64,000 nucleotides of DNA from G963664835 sp965220775 (lineage in GTDB: Bacteria > Chloroflexota > UBA6077 > FW602-bin22 > JBCLEL01): NCBI GenBank assembly GCA_965220775.1, contig OZ244845.1:3410001-3474000 (forward strand). The letters run 5' to 3'. Each line of letters begins with the position of its first letter. Within the stretch, counting starts at the first letter, position 1. Below the pieces are notes generated by a model. That model saw only the letters and a list, made by a program, of their open reading frames with translations. It was not told the DNA's origin and ran no database searches. The translations under genes and the position numbers were made by a program. Of this stretch, positions 54,631-63,844 are shown piece after piece.

Positions 54631-55539
54631 CTAGGAGCGAGCGGTCACGTTCACGAGTGGGCCGGAATCTACCTCGCCGTAGGATGCGGGACCAGTGTAC
54701 TGATAGAAGAGGTTGGTGAGCGGCTTTCTCCACTCATCGCAATACCCTCTATCGATATACCTGCGCAATCTCTTCATCCTGCGTGGGCCGGCCGTCTCCA
54801 CCAGGTAGTCGGAGTAGACCCTGTGCCCGGCCTTCATGTAGTGCAGACGTCCCTCGGTCGAACCCACCACCGCATTCTCATGCCAATCGGCACTTGGATT
54901 GTAGTAGTGAACGCTCAGCATCCGCCGGCCGACCCATCCTCCAAACGACGAGTGAAAGAGTGCGTGGCGGAAGACACAGACGTCTCCCGGCTGGGATTCG
55001 AGCGGATATCTGCCGGGAACGTCAGGAGACGCGAAGTCGTAAACGCCATCTCTTCGTGCTTTATCTAGGGCATCGTGAAACGGCAGATGGTGGCTGCCGG
55101 GAATGACGTTCAGGCAGCCAGTGTCCGCCGTCACCGGATCCAGATAAAACGCCATATGTATGCTCGGGAAGAAATTGCCGCCATCACTGTGCCATCTGGA
55201 GTTGCCGACGTAGAAATGACCCCCTGAGCTGTGGTAGTTGCAATCTTTGCCAATGAGCCCCTCGGCGATATCGTTTATCCGGGGATCGTCGATCAGCTGA
55301 TCGAACCACGCGTCGCCTTCGGTTACCGGATATATATGCAGAGCCCTGGTGCCATCGTAGCCGGTCTCCGATGCGGCTGGGCCCATCACCCGCATGAAAG
55401 CGGCTTCTAGCTCGGCCATCTCGCTGGGAGAAAATAGCTGCCGGAATACATGAAATCCCATCATGTCGAATTTGCGCTTGTCCTCCGGCGTCAATACTGC
55501 GGTCGACTCGACTGTTCGCTCGGCTGACTCATTAAGCAC
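54631..55539 (-). CDS. phytanoyl-CoA dioxygenase (PhyH) family protein
   Basis: GTG at 55539 (VLNESAERTVEST) is preferred because AAAGGTGG precedes it; the longer frame starts at 55575. The ~302-residue Fe(II)/2-oxoglutarate oxygenase has the iron site H-x-D in RWHSDGGNFF and a distal His in FRHALFHSSFGG, then an Arg for 2-oxoglutarate (GRRMLSVHYYN). PhyH-family enzymes hydroxylate many small molecules; the substrate is unknown. It is convergent with nuoN, separated by one base. Confidence 0.87.
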   Translation of the reverse strand: MLNESAERTVESTAVLTPEDKRKFDMMGFHVFRQLFSPSEMAELEAAFMRVMGPAASETGYDGTRALHIYPVTEGDAWFDQLIDDPRINDIAEGLIGKDCNYHSSGGHFYVGNSRWHSDGGNFFPSIHMAFYLDPVTADTGCLNVIPGSHHLPFHDALDKARRDGVYDFASPDVPGRYPLESQPGDVCVFRHALFHSSFGGWVGRRMLSVHYYNPSADWHENAVVGSTEGRLHYMKAGHRVYSDYLVETAGPRRMKRLRRYIDRGYCDEWRKPLTNLFYQYTGPASYGEVDSGPLVNVTARS

Positions 55540-55574
55540 GCTCGCACCACCTTTCCGCTGACGGGTCCTGTGCA

Positions 55575-56105
55575 TTGGTACGAGAATAGCAGGTCCCCGT
55601 CGTACCGCCCACCAAATTCGTCATTGTTACGAAAGCATGTCCCGGACTCCGATCCGAGATAGACCGCTCCGGCAGCCTCTCATTCGCCATTCGCGGCATC
55701 CCTTCGTCAATCCGGCCCCCCATTCGTCATTCCGGCGAAGGCCGGAATCCAGGAGGGGTGGGGAGCGGTAAGACCACCAGACGATGGAAAAAACCGAACC
55801 ATCGCCCCATTTTCATACCTTGGTGCGCCGGCACCAGCCGGCATGAGCAATTGCTATGAAAGCATGTCCTAGACTCCGATCCGGGATAGACCGTTCCGGC
55901 AGCCTCTCATTCGCCATTCGCGACATCCCTTCGTCAATCCGGCCCCCCATTCGTCATTCCGGCAAAGAGCCTGCCCCGTACCCCGATACGGGGCCGGAAT
56001 CCAGGAGGGGTGGGGAGGGGTAAGACTACCAGACGGTGGAAAAAACCGACCCATCGCCCCACTTTCATCCTCTTATGCGGCCTTCGCACTGCCACGGTGA
56101 CTCCC
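55575..56105. repeat. composite palindromic repeat array 7
   Basis: Two copies of the module run containing TCCCGGACTCCGATCCGAGA/TCCTAGACTCCGATCCGGGA, the GGCAGCCTCTCATTCGCCAT segment and the CGTCATTCCGGCGAAGGCCG end, about 240 bases apart. Confidence 0.85.
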
Positions 56106-56160
56106 GCCAGCCTTCATTCACCCGAACCGATGAAATCTATCCGCTTTGTCGGCGCCGCGT

Positions 56161-56862
56161 TCACACGAGGAGTCCCGGCACCTCGCTCAAGCTCGATACA
56201 GCCAGCCCACACCACTGCTCTACGTCCGGCCGGCTGGAGTCGTACGTGTCTTCCAACGAAACTCGAAGCAGAACCGGCGTCATGCCGGCCTCAAGCGCGC
56301 CGGTCAGCTCCAGATCGCTCCCATCGCCGACGTAGAGACAATCGGCCGGCTCGACGTTCAACTTTCGGCAGGCCGCCGCGTAGATGCGAGGATCGGGCTT
56401 CTTCAGACCCACCGAGCAAGAGAAGACCGGACTTTCGATCAGCGGAGCGAACGGAGTTTCTTGCCAGACCAGCGGCACGTCCGCGGAACAATTGCTGAGC
56501 AATCCAACCGTGTACCCCGAATTCCTCAACCGAGTAAGCGTCGCGATTGCATCCGGCCTCGGTTCGAGCGTCAGCCGGGTGTGCTCGACTCGAATCCGGA
56601 CAACCGCCTTCAGCGATGCCTCGTCCACACGGACGCCAAGGCTACGGCAAATGTGTTCGACATTGTCGCCTATCGTCGCAAAAACTCCAGTCACCCGTTT
56701 GAACGATGTTCCAGGAGTCCACATGCGCGCGAAGTCATCGCGATCTGCCGAAACTACGGCAGCCATCTCGGTGAGCGTCTGTTCCATCCGCGCCCGTGAG
56801 AAAGGATAGACCAACGTCCCCCACAGATCGAAGACGACCGCTTTCAGCCGGCGATCCAACAT
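56161..56862 (-). CDS. HAD-superfamily hydrolase (haloacid dehalogenase/phosphoglycolate-like)
   Basis: The 233-residue protein has motif I AVVFDLWGTLVYPF, motif II GLLSNCSAD, the Lys in LKKPDPRIYAAAC and motif IV in CLYVGDGSDLELTGA. The Trp after Asp is typical of the 2-haloacid dehalogenase-like branch. It lies ten bases after the CoA-transferase gene on the same strand. It probably acts on a small phosphate ester or halo-acid. Confidence 0.85.
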   Translation of the reverse strand: MLDRRLKAVVFDLWGTLVYPFSRARMEQTLTEMAAVVSADRDDFARMWTPGTSFKRVTGVFATIGDNVEHICRSLGVRVDEASLKAVVRIRVEHTRLTLEPRPDAIATLTRLRNSGYTVGLLSNCSADVPLVWQETPFAPLIESPVFSCSVGLKKPDPRIYAAACRKLNVEPADCLYVGDGSDLELTGALEAGMTPVLLRVSLEDTYDSSRPDVEQWCGLAVSSLSEVPGLLV

Positions 56863-56872
56863 CCCTGCAACC

Positions 56873-58063
56873 TCAGATCACGCCCTGCCGGCGCAGCGCG
56901 TCAATCTCCGCCGGCTCATATCCTATCGACGTCAGCACCTCGTCGTTGTGCTCGCCAAGGCCCGGTGCCGCACTTCGAACGCTGGCCGGCGTCTCCGACA
57001 GACGGTACGGCGGTCCGACTACCCTCTGCCGGCCGGAGACCGGCGAATCGACCTCTTGGACCAGCCGGTTGGCCCTAACCTGTGGATCGGCGAGCGCCCG
57101 GCCGTAGTCGTTGATCGGCCCGGCCGGAATTCCTGCCTCCTCGAACTCGGCAAGCCAATCCTCCAGAGGGTGCTTTCGGGTCACCGCATCGATAATTCCG
57201 GCCAGTTCCGACTCGTGGGCTTTGCGCGCCGCGTTGTCGGCGAAACGCGGATCATCGATCAGATACTCCAATCCGGCGATCCGACAGAACTTGAGCCATA
57301 GCCTCTGACTGACAACCCCGACAGTGAAGTGGCCGTCCGAGGCAGCGAAGACCTGGTAGGGCGCTAAAATACGGTGGGCCGAACCCAACGGACCGGGAAT
57401 TTCGCCGGTCGCAAGGTACTGAGCAGTCTCCCACGGTGAGGCCGCCAACCCAGTCGAGAACAAGTCGATGTCAATGTACTGGCCTTTTCCGCTGGCGGAA
57501 CGCGCCTGAAGCGCCGCTAGGATCGAGCACGCGGCAAACGTAGCAGTCATCAGATCGACGACCGGTATACCCGGCCTCATCGGCGACCCGCCCGGCTCCC
57601 CGGTAACGCTGATTATCCCTGACATGCCCTGGCCTATCAGGTCCAGTCCGGCCCGGTCCCGGTGAGAGCCCTCCTGGCCGAAACCAGAGCAAGAGCAGTA
57701 CACCAGTCCCTGGTTCAGTTTAGATAGGTCCTCGTAGCCGAGGCCAAAGCCGGCCAGCGTCCCAAGCCGAAGGTTTTCCGCCAACACGTCGGAGCTCGCC
57801 GCAAGCCGGCGGGCGATCTCGACACCGGCTTCTGTCTTGAGGTTTGTGGTGACGCCCAGTTTATTGCGGTTAACCGACATGAATCCGGCCGACTCGCCAT
57901 TAACGAACGGCGGCGTCTTCCGGCCGCTATCGCCCATCCCTGGGGGTTCGATCTTGATCACCTCGGCGCCAAGGTCCGCCAGGATCATCGTGCAATAGGG
58001 AGCCGCCAGGAAATTTCCCAGCTCCACCACTCGCAGCCCGTCTAACGCGCCTTTAGCCATCAC
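56873..58063 (-). CDS. class III CoA-transferase (CaiB/BaiF family)
   Basis: The 396-residue protein has GLRVVELGNFLAAPYCTMILADLGAEVIKIEPP at the N-terminus, VLAENLRLGTLAGFGLGYEDL, and HFTVGVVSQRLWLKFCRIAGL, as in formyl-CoA and carnitine CoA-transferases. It moves CoA between a donor acyl-CoA and an acid. The HAD gene is next in the operon. Substrates are not set. Confidence 0.92.
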   Translation of the reverse strand: MMAKGALDGLRVVELGNFLAAPYCTMILADLGAEVIKIEPPGMGDSGRKTPPFVNGESAGFMSVNRNKLGVTTNLKTEAGVEIARRLAASSDVLAENLRLGTLAGFGLGYEDLSKLNQGLVYCSCSGFGQEGSHRDRAGLDLIGQGMSGIISVTGEPGGSPMRPGIPVVDLMTATFAACSILAALQARSASGKGQYIDIDLFSTGLAASPWETAQYLATGEIPGPLGSAHRILAPYQVFAASDGHFTVGVVSQRLWLKFCRIAGLEYLIDDPRFADNAARKAHESELAGIIDAVTRKHPLEDWLAEFEEAGIPAGPINDYGRALADPQVRANRLVQEVDSPVSGRQRVVGPPYRLSETPASVRSAAPGLGEHNDEVLTSIGYEPAEIDALRRQGVI

Positions 58064-58199
58064 TCAATTCAGATCCCCAACACTCAGCGCCGCCCTCGAC
58101 ATGCCGGAACCTCCATTCGCATCTTATTCCAAGCCCGAATGATAACCTGCCCAGAGGAAACGCGTGCGGCACCCACTCCCCGGCCGGAACCCGTCAGAG

Positions 58200-58470
58200 A
58201 AAAATGTAGCGCTGGGGCTTGTCCCCAGCTTGGGGAGGGGCCCGGCCGGCGTACCGAACTCGTCATTCGTATGTTGCGATTGCTCCCAAGCATGTGCCAA
58301 TTGCGGGGGCGTGGGCGAGGGGAATGTAGCGCTGGGGCTTGTCCCCCGCTTGGCGAGGGGCCCGGCCGGCCTTCCGGCCTAGTCATTCTCTTGCGATCGA
58401 AAGCACGTCCCGTACCCAGATACCGGGCCGGAATCCAGGGGATGGGTATCGTTGCTGCAAATAACCCGCA
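58200..58470. repeat. composite palindromic repeat 8
   Basis: Two copies of the GTAGCGCTGGGGCTTGTCCC hairpin module with a GGGGCCCGGCCGGC tail, near 58205 and 58326, and a reduced GATACCGGGCCGGAAT unit near 58419. Confidence 0.7.
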
Positions 58471-58506
58471 AACACTTACGCCCACCAGACGCCCGCATCG
58501 CCGTAG

Positions 58507-58527
58507 GGACGGGTTTCAAACCCGTCC
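58507..58527. repeat. near-perfect 10-bp inverted repeat
   Basis: GGACGGGTTT and AAACCCGTCC flank a single C. It lies 34 bases beyond the stop of the PIN gene. Such palindromes could act as a terminator-like hairpin but there is no T tract. Confidence 0.6.
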
Positions 58528-58560
58528 TGGGCGGGGATGGGTCACCCCCACGCCGGCCGG

Positions 58561-58992
58561 CTATCGCAGCGGATCCACCACCGTCAGAAACGGAAACCGA
58601 TGAAAATCGGTATCGCGGGTGCAAATCCGGCTGACGCCATGCTCCCTCATCAACACCGCCGTATGAAGGTTGCGGACCAAACTTCCCCGGACATCCGGCA
58701 ACTCCGACAAGGTCTGTCCCAGCACTTTCGGGTGGCGTTCCGTGGGATGCAGCAGCTCGAACCCAGGCGATGCCAGCAGCGTCTCAATGAAACGCCACGA
58801 GTCTTGCGGGTCCCACGGTGAGCGAAGAACTCGCCGATTGGTGACTACCCGCAGAAACTCGTGGCAGATGCTCCAAGTAAGAAAGGACGGAAACGGGTCT
58901 CGCCGCGCCTCCTCGAGGCGCCGGAGGCAGAGGTCATGAAACTCCGAGTCTTCGTCAGAAGCGTAGATCAGTACGTCTGTGTCGAAGACCAC
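58561..58992 (-). CDS. VapC-type PIN-domain toxin, second pair
   Basis: The 143-residue protein has the PIN acids: Asp in VFDTDVLIYA, Glu in CHEFLRVV, Asp in TRDTDFHRFP. The antitoxin gene lies immediately upstream, its stop four bases before this GTG start. It is a Mg-dependent ribonuclease by family. Confidence 0.85.
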   Translation of the reverse strand: MVFDTDVLIYASDEDSEFHDLCLRRLEEARRDPFPSFLTWSICHEFLRVVTNRRVLRSPWDPQDSWRFIETLLASPGFELLHPTERHPKVLGQTLSELPDVRGSLVRNLHTAVLMREHGVSRICTRDTDFHRFPFLTVVDPLR

Positions 58993-58996
58993 CTCT

Positions 58997-59236
58997 TCAC
59001 TCTTCTTCCAGGACCCTGTTCAATTCGGCGCGGTTGGAGACGTCCACCCGCATCCCGCCACTGCGCCACTTCGGCAGCGGCGGAAGCGATTGCGTATCAG
59101 CCAGCGCCGGCCGGCCCTCATCGAGAATGCGCCGGATGCCGGCTTCCACCAGCGCCGACATAGTCGTTCCCCGCCGGGCAGCCTCTTCCCTTAACCGCCG
59201 CATTACCGTATCGTCGATGTTCAAAGTCGTCTTCAT
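58997..59236 (-). CDS. ribbon-helix-helix antitoxin, second pair
   Basis: From MKTTLNIDDTVMRRLREEAA (ATG at 59236) the 79-residue product is a ribbon-helix-helix antitoxin with a C-terminal tail for the PIN partner. The longer frame to 59272 has no ribosome site. It would repress the operon. Confidence 0.8.
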   Translation of the reverse strand: MKTTLNIDDTVMRRLREEAARRGTTMSALVEAGIRRILDEGRPALADTQSLPPLPKWRSGGMRVDVSNRAELNRVLEEE

Positions 59237-59374
59237 ATGGCTCACCATATCATAGATATGGGTATAGGGCATTTGTGACTGAGGTCACTAATGCTCTTAG
59301 TTGAAGAGGTGGATAGGATAATTGCTTTAGGGTGACTAAAAGGAGTTGGTTGCCGTCCGGCCAGACTGCCGATT

Positions 59375-60050
59375 TCCTATGTTGCGATTGGTTCCGAAGA
59401 TGTGCCAATCGTGGGGCTTGGGTGGGGGGAATGTAGCGCGGGGGCTTGTCCCCCGCTGGGGCGGAGGAGGGGCGTGGCAGAATCCGCGGTGCCAATTCGT
59501 TGTACCAAGCCACAACTCCGGCTTTTCATACCTTGGGGTGCCGGCGGCAGCCGGCATGAACGATTGCTATGAAAGCATGTCCCGGACTATGATCCGGCAT
59601 AGACCGCTCCAGCAGCCTCTCATTGGTCATTCCGGCCTTTCAATTCGTCAATCCCGCGAAAGCGGGAATCCAGAGGGGCGGGGAGAGGCAAGGCCGCCGC
59701 CAGTCTTGGTACGAAAGCATGTCCTGGACTCCGATCCGGGATAGACCGCTCCGCCAGCCTCTCATTCGCCATTCGCGGCATCCCTTCGCCAATCCGGCCC
59801 CTCAATTCGTCATTCCGGCGAAGGCCGGAATCCAGAGGGGTGGGGAGAGGGGATTGTAGCGCTGGGGCTCGTCGCCCGCCCAGTGCGCGCCGCTAGTTCG
59901 CCCGCGTTGCACCGGCCGGCGTCCCACCATTTTCAACCTCTTATGCGGCCTTCGCAGGGCCATCGTGATTCCGGGAAAAGCCGGAATCCAGAGAGGGTGG
60001 GCTGAGGGGAATGTAGCGCGGGGGCTTGTCCCCCGCCTAGAGCCGAGCAT
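59375..60050. repeat. composite palindromic repeat array 9
   Basis: Contains GGGGCTTGTCCCCCGC near 59436, GTGCCGGCGGCAGCCGGCAT near 59538, two palindrome-plus-REP units around 59660 and 59820, and a further hairpin near 60019. The two short frames here are repeat-derived. The remaining 60051-60254 shows no gene. Confidence 0.85.
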
Positions 60051-60254
60051 TAACATCCGATGGTGGAGGACGAAACGCCAGTTGCTACGGCCTGTCCCCA
60101 GCCAATGGCCGGATCCCATCCGGCACCCCAAATTAGCCCAAGCCTACTCTGGGGGCGGTTCGCGAAGCGCCATTGGGTTGGGGGAGGAGGGCGAACTGCG
60201 CGGGCCGACCCGCGGCGCCCGATCACCGGCCGGCTAGGCTCGCGGGTTGCGCTC

Positions 60255-61021
60255 TCAGGAGCGGCTCAGCTTCGATCGCAATTCCAGCGCGAGCAACAGC
60301 TCATCCGTAGACAGCTGATCCACACCCGCCGAAATCGCATTCAGGATCTCCGCCTCAGTGTTGCAATCAGCCGCGTGGACCAGAAATCCGCGCTCTTGAA
60401 ATGCCTGAACTGACTTGCCATTGACTCGTCCACTCGGCAGGTGTGCAACCTGGGCTTGAATAAGCTTCATCGAATCTATCGAGCGCATCAACCAAAGCTC
60501 TTCACCCATCCACGCCGGAGGTTGCTCCAACAAGACACCTATCTTGATCGTTGAATCGAGCATGCGAACTTTCATCAACACGTGCAAAAACGCAGACGTA
60601 ATCTCAGCCTGTTCGCCTATTTCATGCGCCCATATCGTATCTAACACTGACTGGATGAAGGGTTCAGATATCGCGCTCAGCTGCGCCTCGAGGACGCAAC
60701 TCCCGTTCGCGATACTAAGCACCTCGTGCAGTTGGGGAATCCTAGTTCCGCATATTCGGCCCCGTACCAGCTGCCCGCATCCAAAGACGCAAGCTCGGCC
60801 AGTGTGTGCTCGGCAATTGAACCGTCACCATTGCTTGTCCGTCCCAGATAGGCGTCGTGATGGACGACGATCTTCGAATCCTTGGTGAAGTGGAGGTCAA
60901 ACTCAATTCCATCCGCCCCAAGCTCAATGGCCATCTGAACCGCCGGGATAGTATTCTCCGGCGCTTTCTCACTGCACCCGCGATGTGCATGAATTCTTGG
61001 TAGATTGGACGACATACCCAC
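60255..61021 (-). pseudogene. glycerophosphodiester phosphodiesterase, frameshifted
   Basis: Two overlapping minus-strand frames together make one GDPD. The N-terminal frame has IHAHRGCSEKAPENTIPA, GIEFDLHFTKDSKIVVHHD with the catalytic His, Glu and Asp. The C-terminal frame has IPQLHEVLSIANGSCVLEA to HAADCNTEAEILNAISAGVD. The frames meet around 60735-60745 where a single-base change would restore the reading. It would hydrolyse glycerophosphodiesters to glycerol-3-phosphate if intact. A sequencing or assembly indel is the alternative. Confidence 0.7.
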
Positions 61022-61099
61022 AGGATCGACTTCACTCCGAAGGCGTTTAGCTTACGGCCATTCTTCCCACAGCGCTTCCCCCATCGCCCACCCCATCAT

Positions 61100-61275
61100 T
61101 CCGGCCCCCACTTCGTCATTCCCGCGCAGGCGGGAATCTAGGGGAGGGGCGGCCGGTGCCCCCCACCTTCTCATCCCCTCATGCGGCCTTCGCAGCGCCA
61201 TGGCGATTCCGGCGATCGAAGGCCTGCCCCGTAGCCCGATACGGGCCGGAATCCAGGAAGGGTGGGAGGGAGGCC
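61100..61275. repeat. composite palindromic repeat 10
   Basis: CGTCATTCCCGCGCAGGCGG near 61115 and CCCCGTAGCCCGATACGGGC near 61228, the short form of the unit, between the GDPD and enoyl-CoA hydratase genes. Confidence 0.75.
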
Positions 61276-61356
61276 GCTTCCTCTCCCCCTGGGAGAGGAT
61301 TGAGGTGAGGGCAAACCTCACAGCACTGCCCGGCCCCCTCCCCGCGACGCCAACAC

Positions 61357-62145
61357 CTACCGGCCGGCAAAGCGCGGAGCCCGCTTCTCCAAGAACGCCC
61401 TTACGCCTTCCCGCGCGTCCTCCGTATCGAACAGCCCATCGCCCATCGAGTCCCGATCTGCAATCCGGCCAGGGTCTGCATTCTCGGCCGCCAACCGTAT
61501 CGCCCGCTTGCCGAACCTCACCGACAACGGCGCATTCTCCGCCATCTCCCTCGTCACGCCGGCGACGTGGCTCTCCAACTCCCCGCGATCGAGCACTCCA
61601 TTGACCAGTCCCATCTCCAGGGCCCGCTGAGCCGTGATCCGGCGGCCCAGCTGCAGAATCTCGTTCGCGTTGGCCGGCCCGACCAGACGCACGAACCGCT
61701 CGATCTCGTCCAACCCCATCCCGATGCCCAGTTTCACCATCGGAACACCGAACAGCGATTCCCGGTCGCAGTACCGCAAATCGCAACAGCTCGCCAGCTC
61801 ACACCCGCCGCCAATACAGTAACCGTGAATCTGGGCAACCAACGGCTTGGAGAGATTGTAGGCGGCGTCCATCGCGCCGGCGACCAGCGCGTTGTATCGC
61901 CTCGCCTGCTCGACGGTGCTCCGGCTCTCCTCGAACTCGCTGATGTCCGCGCCGGCGCTGAACGCCCGCTCCCCCGCTCCGCGCAGGACTACCACCCTGA
62001 TCGACTCATCATGTTCGAGCTCGTTGAAGAGATCAGTCAATCGGATCCACATCGACTGGCTGATAGCGTTATGTCGCGCCGGCTGATTCAGGGTGATTGT
62101 CGCTGTAGGCCCTTTCGTCGTAAGCAGCACTCGTGCTCCGGACAA
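61357..62145 (-). CDS. enoyl-CoA hydratase/isomerase family protein
   Basis: The 262-residue crotonase-fold protein has the oxyanion-hole loops in GERAFSAGADISEFEE and IHGYCIGGGCELASCCDLRYC, then SLFGVPMVKLGIG with Val/Met in place of one usual catalytic Glu, and GLVNGVL. Missing a clear second Glu, hydration may be weak; isomerase or other crotonase chemistry is possible. It acts in acyl-CoA breakdown. It is alone on this strand. Confidence 0.88.
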   Translation of the reverse strand: MSGARVLLTTKGPTATITLNQPARHNAISQSMWIRLTDLFNELEHDESIRVVVLRGAGERAFSAGADISEFEESRSTVEQARRYNALVAGAMDAAYNLSKPLVAQIHGYCIGGGCELASCCDLRYCDRESLFGVPMVKLGIGMGLDEIERFVRLVGPANANEILQLGRRITAQRALEMGLVNGVLDRGELESHVAGVTREMAENAPLSVRFGKRAIRLAAENADPGRIADRDSMGDGLFDTEDAREGVRAFLEKRAPRFAGR

Positions 62146-62247
62146 TTTCCCTCCCGGCGACTCGCGCCTTTTGACCAGCGGCCGGCAACGTGCTATCTTC
62201 CAGCGACCACCGCCCGCTCATCCTACCATTTTGTATGAGGACGAACA

Positions 62248-62769
62248 TTGATTCTGCGATTCGAGGGCAACGATCCTGCCATCGCCGCCGACGCCTATGT
62301 CGCCCCCGGAGCCCAGGTCATGGGCCGGGTCACCCTGGAGGCCGGCGCCAGCGTTTGGTTCAACGCCGTACTTCGCGGCGACGACGAGCCTATCACCGTC
62401 GGCGAAAACAGCAACGTCCAGGACAACGCGACCCTGCACATCGATCCGGGATATCCCGTGGTCGTCGGCAAGAACGTCGTCATCGGCCACAACGCGATCG
62501 TTCACGGCGCGACTATCGAGGACGACGTGCTGATCGGAATGCACTCAACGGTCCTGACCGGCGCAACGATCGGCCAAGGATCCATAGTAGGCGCCGGCGC
62601 GCTCGTGCCGGAAGGCGCCAACATACCGCCCAACTCGCTCGTAGTCGGGATTCCGGCCAAGGTCGTACGCAGCACCACGCCCGACCAGGTCGCCGGCATC
62701 CGGCGATCGGCCGACGGCTACCGCGCCCGGGCGGACCGCTTCCGGAGAAGCGGAATATCCGGCCGATGA
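62248..62769 (+). CDS. gamma-carbonic-anhydrase-like hexapeptide protein
   Basis: The 173-residue protein is a left-handed beta-helix with repeats such as VAPGAQVMGRVTLEAGASVWFNAVLRGD and VGENSNVQDNATLHID. The zinc-type histidines are present in TLHID and VIGHNAIVHG. It is a YrdA/gamma-CA-like trimer. The start is TTG with TATGAGGA upstream. The aminopeptidase gene follows after 45 bases, so they are probably one operon. Confidence 0.88.
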   Translation: MILRFEGNDPAIAADAYVAPGAQVMGRVTLEAGASVWFNAVLRGDDEPITVGENSNVQDNATLHIDPGYPVVVGKNVVIGHNAIVHGATIEDDVLIGMHSTVLTGATIGQGSIVGAGALVPEGANIPPNSLVVGIPAKVVRSTTPDQVAGIRRSADGYRARADRFRRSGISGR

Positions 62770-62814
62770 CACAGCCTCGAATCGCGCACTCGCGACGAAG
62801 ATTCGGAGGGCGAG

Positions 62815-63831
62815 GTGAGTAAAGCTCAGACCGCGCTTCTCGAACGAGGAGCCCGCAACGCGGTAGAGACGTGCCTGGCGGTCCGATCGACCGACCGGGT
62901 CTGTGTGATCACCGACGAAGAAACCCAGGTCGTAGGCGACGCTCTGACTCGGGCGAGCCAACAGGCCGGCGCGGCGGTGGAGACGCTCGTGCTTGAGAGC
63001 TTCAGCCAACGTCCGCTGACCAACCTCCCCGACACGCTGCGTAGCGCAATCGAACGTGTCGACCCGACCTGCTCCTTCTACGCCGCCGCCGCAAAAAAGG
63101 GCGAGATCAGCTTTCGCATCCAGCTGCTACCCTGGCTGGTGCATACGCTGGGAGTGCGCCACGGTCATATGCCGGGCATAACGCCGGCGCTGATGACCGA
63201 GGGCATGCTGGCCGACTACGACGAGGTGAGCAGGGTGACCTTGCAGGTAGCCGAGATAGTCCGGCCGGCCCGGCAGATTCAGGTGCGTTCGGCCAAGGGC
63301 TCCGACATCATCGCCCAGTTCAGCCCAGACCTGCGCTGGGTCCCCTGTCCCGGCCTATACCGCCGGCAGGGCACCTGGGGCAACCTGCCGGAAGGTGAGG
63401 TCTTCACCTCGCCGGCCCGCGTCGATGGCGTACTGACCGTCGATGAGCTCGGCGACTACTTCTCCGAGCAGTACGGAGTCTTGCCCCAGCCGGTGACCTT
63501 CCGCATCGAAGACTCGATCGCGGTCGAGATCACGTCGGAGAACGCGGCGCTCGCAACCGAGCTAGCCGGCTACCTCGACAGCTCGGAAAATGGCCGGCGG
63601 GTCGGTGAGTTCGCCATAGGCACCAACACCGCACTGACCCGGCTGGTCGGCAATCTGCTCCAGGACGAGAAGTATCCCGGCATACACGTCGCCTTCGGAA
63701 ACCCCTACCCCGACGAGACCGGCGCAATCTGGCGAGCCAGCGTCCACGTCGACACCATCCCGACCGACTGCGACATCGACGTAGACGGCCGGCCCCTAAT
63801 GCGCGCCGGCCGGTTCCTCTTCGACACCTAG
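62815..63831 (+). CDS. M29-like aminopeptidase (aminopeptidase T family)
   Basis: The 338-residue protein has the M29-type core: NLPEGEVFTSPARVDGVLTVDELG with metal-binding Glu, GRRVGEFAIGTNTAL and IHVAFGNPYPDETGA, then ASVHVDTIPTDCDIDVDG. The His-Glu-His-Asp ligands expected for M29 are mostly seen. The start is GTG with GGAGGGCGAG upstream. It would trim N-terminal residues from peptides. It ends shortly before the last repeat array. Confidence 0.72.
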   Translation: MSKAQTALLERGARNAVETCLAVRSTDRVCVITDEETQVVGDALTRASQQAGAAVETLVLESFSQRPLTNLPDTLRSAIERVDPTCSFYAAAAKKGEISFRIQLLPWLVHTLGVRHGHMPGITPALMTEGMLADYDEVSRVTLQVAEIVRPARQIQVRSAKGSDIIAQFSPDLRWVPCPGLYRRQGTWGNLPEGEVFTSPARVDGVLTVDELGDYFSEQYGVLPQPVTFRIEDSIAVEITSENAALATELAGYLDSSENGRRVGEFAIGTNTALTRLVGNLLQDEKYPGIHVAFGNPYPDETGAIWRASVHVDTIPTDCDIDVDGRPLMRAGRFLFDT

Positions 63832-63844
63832 GAACGCGGCCCGA

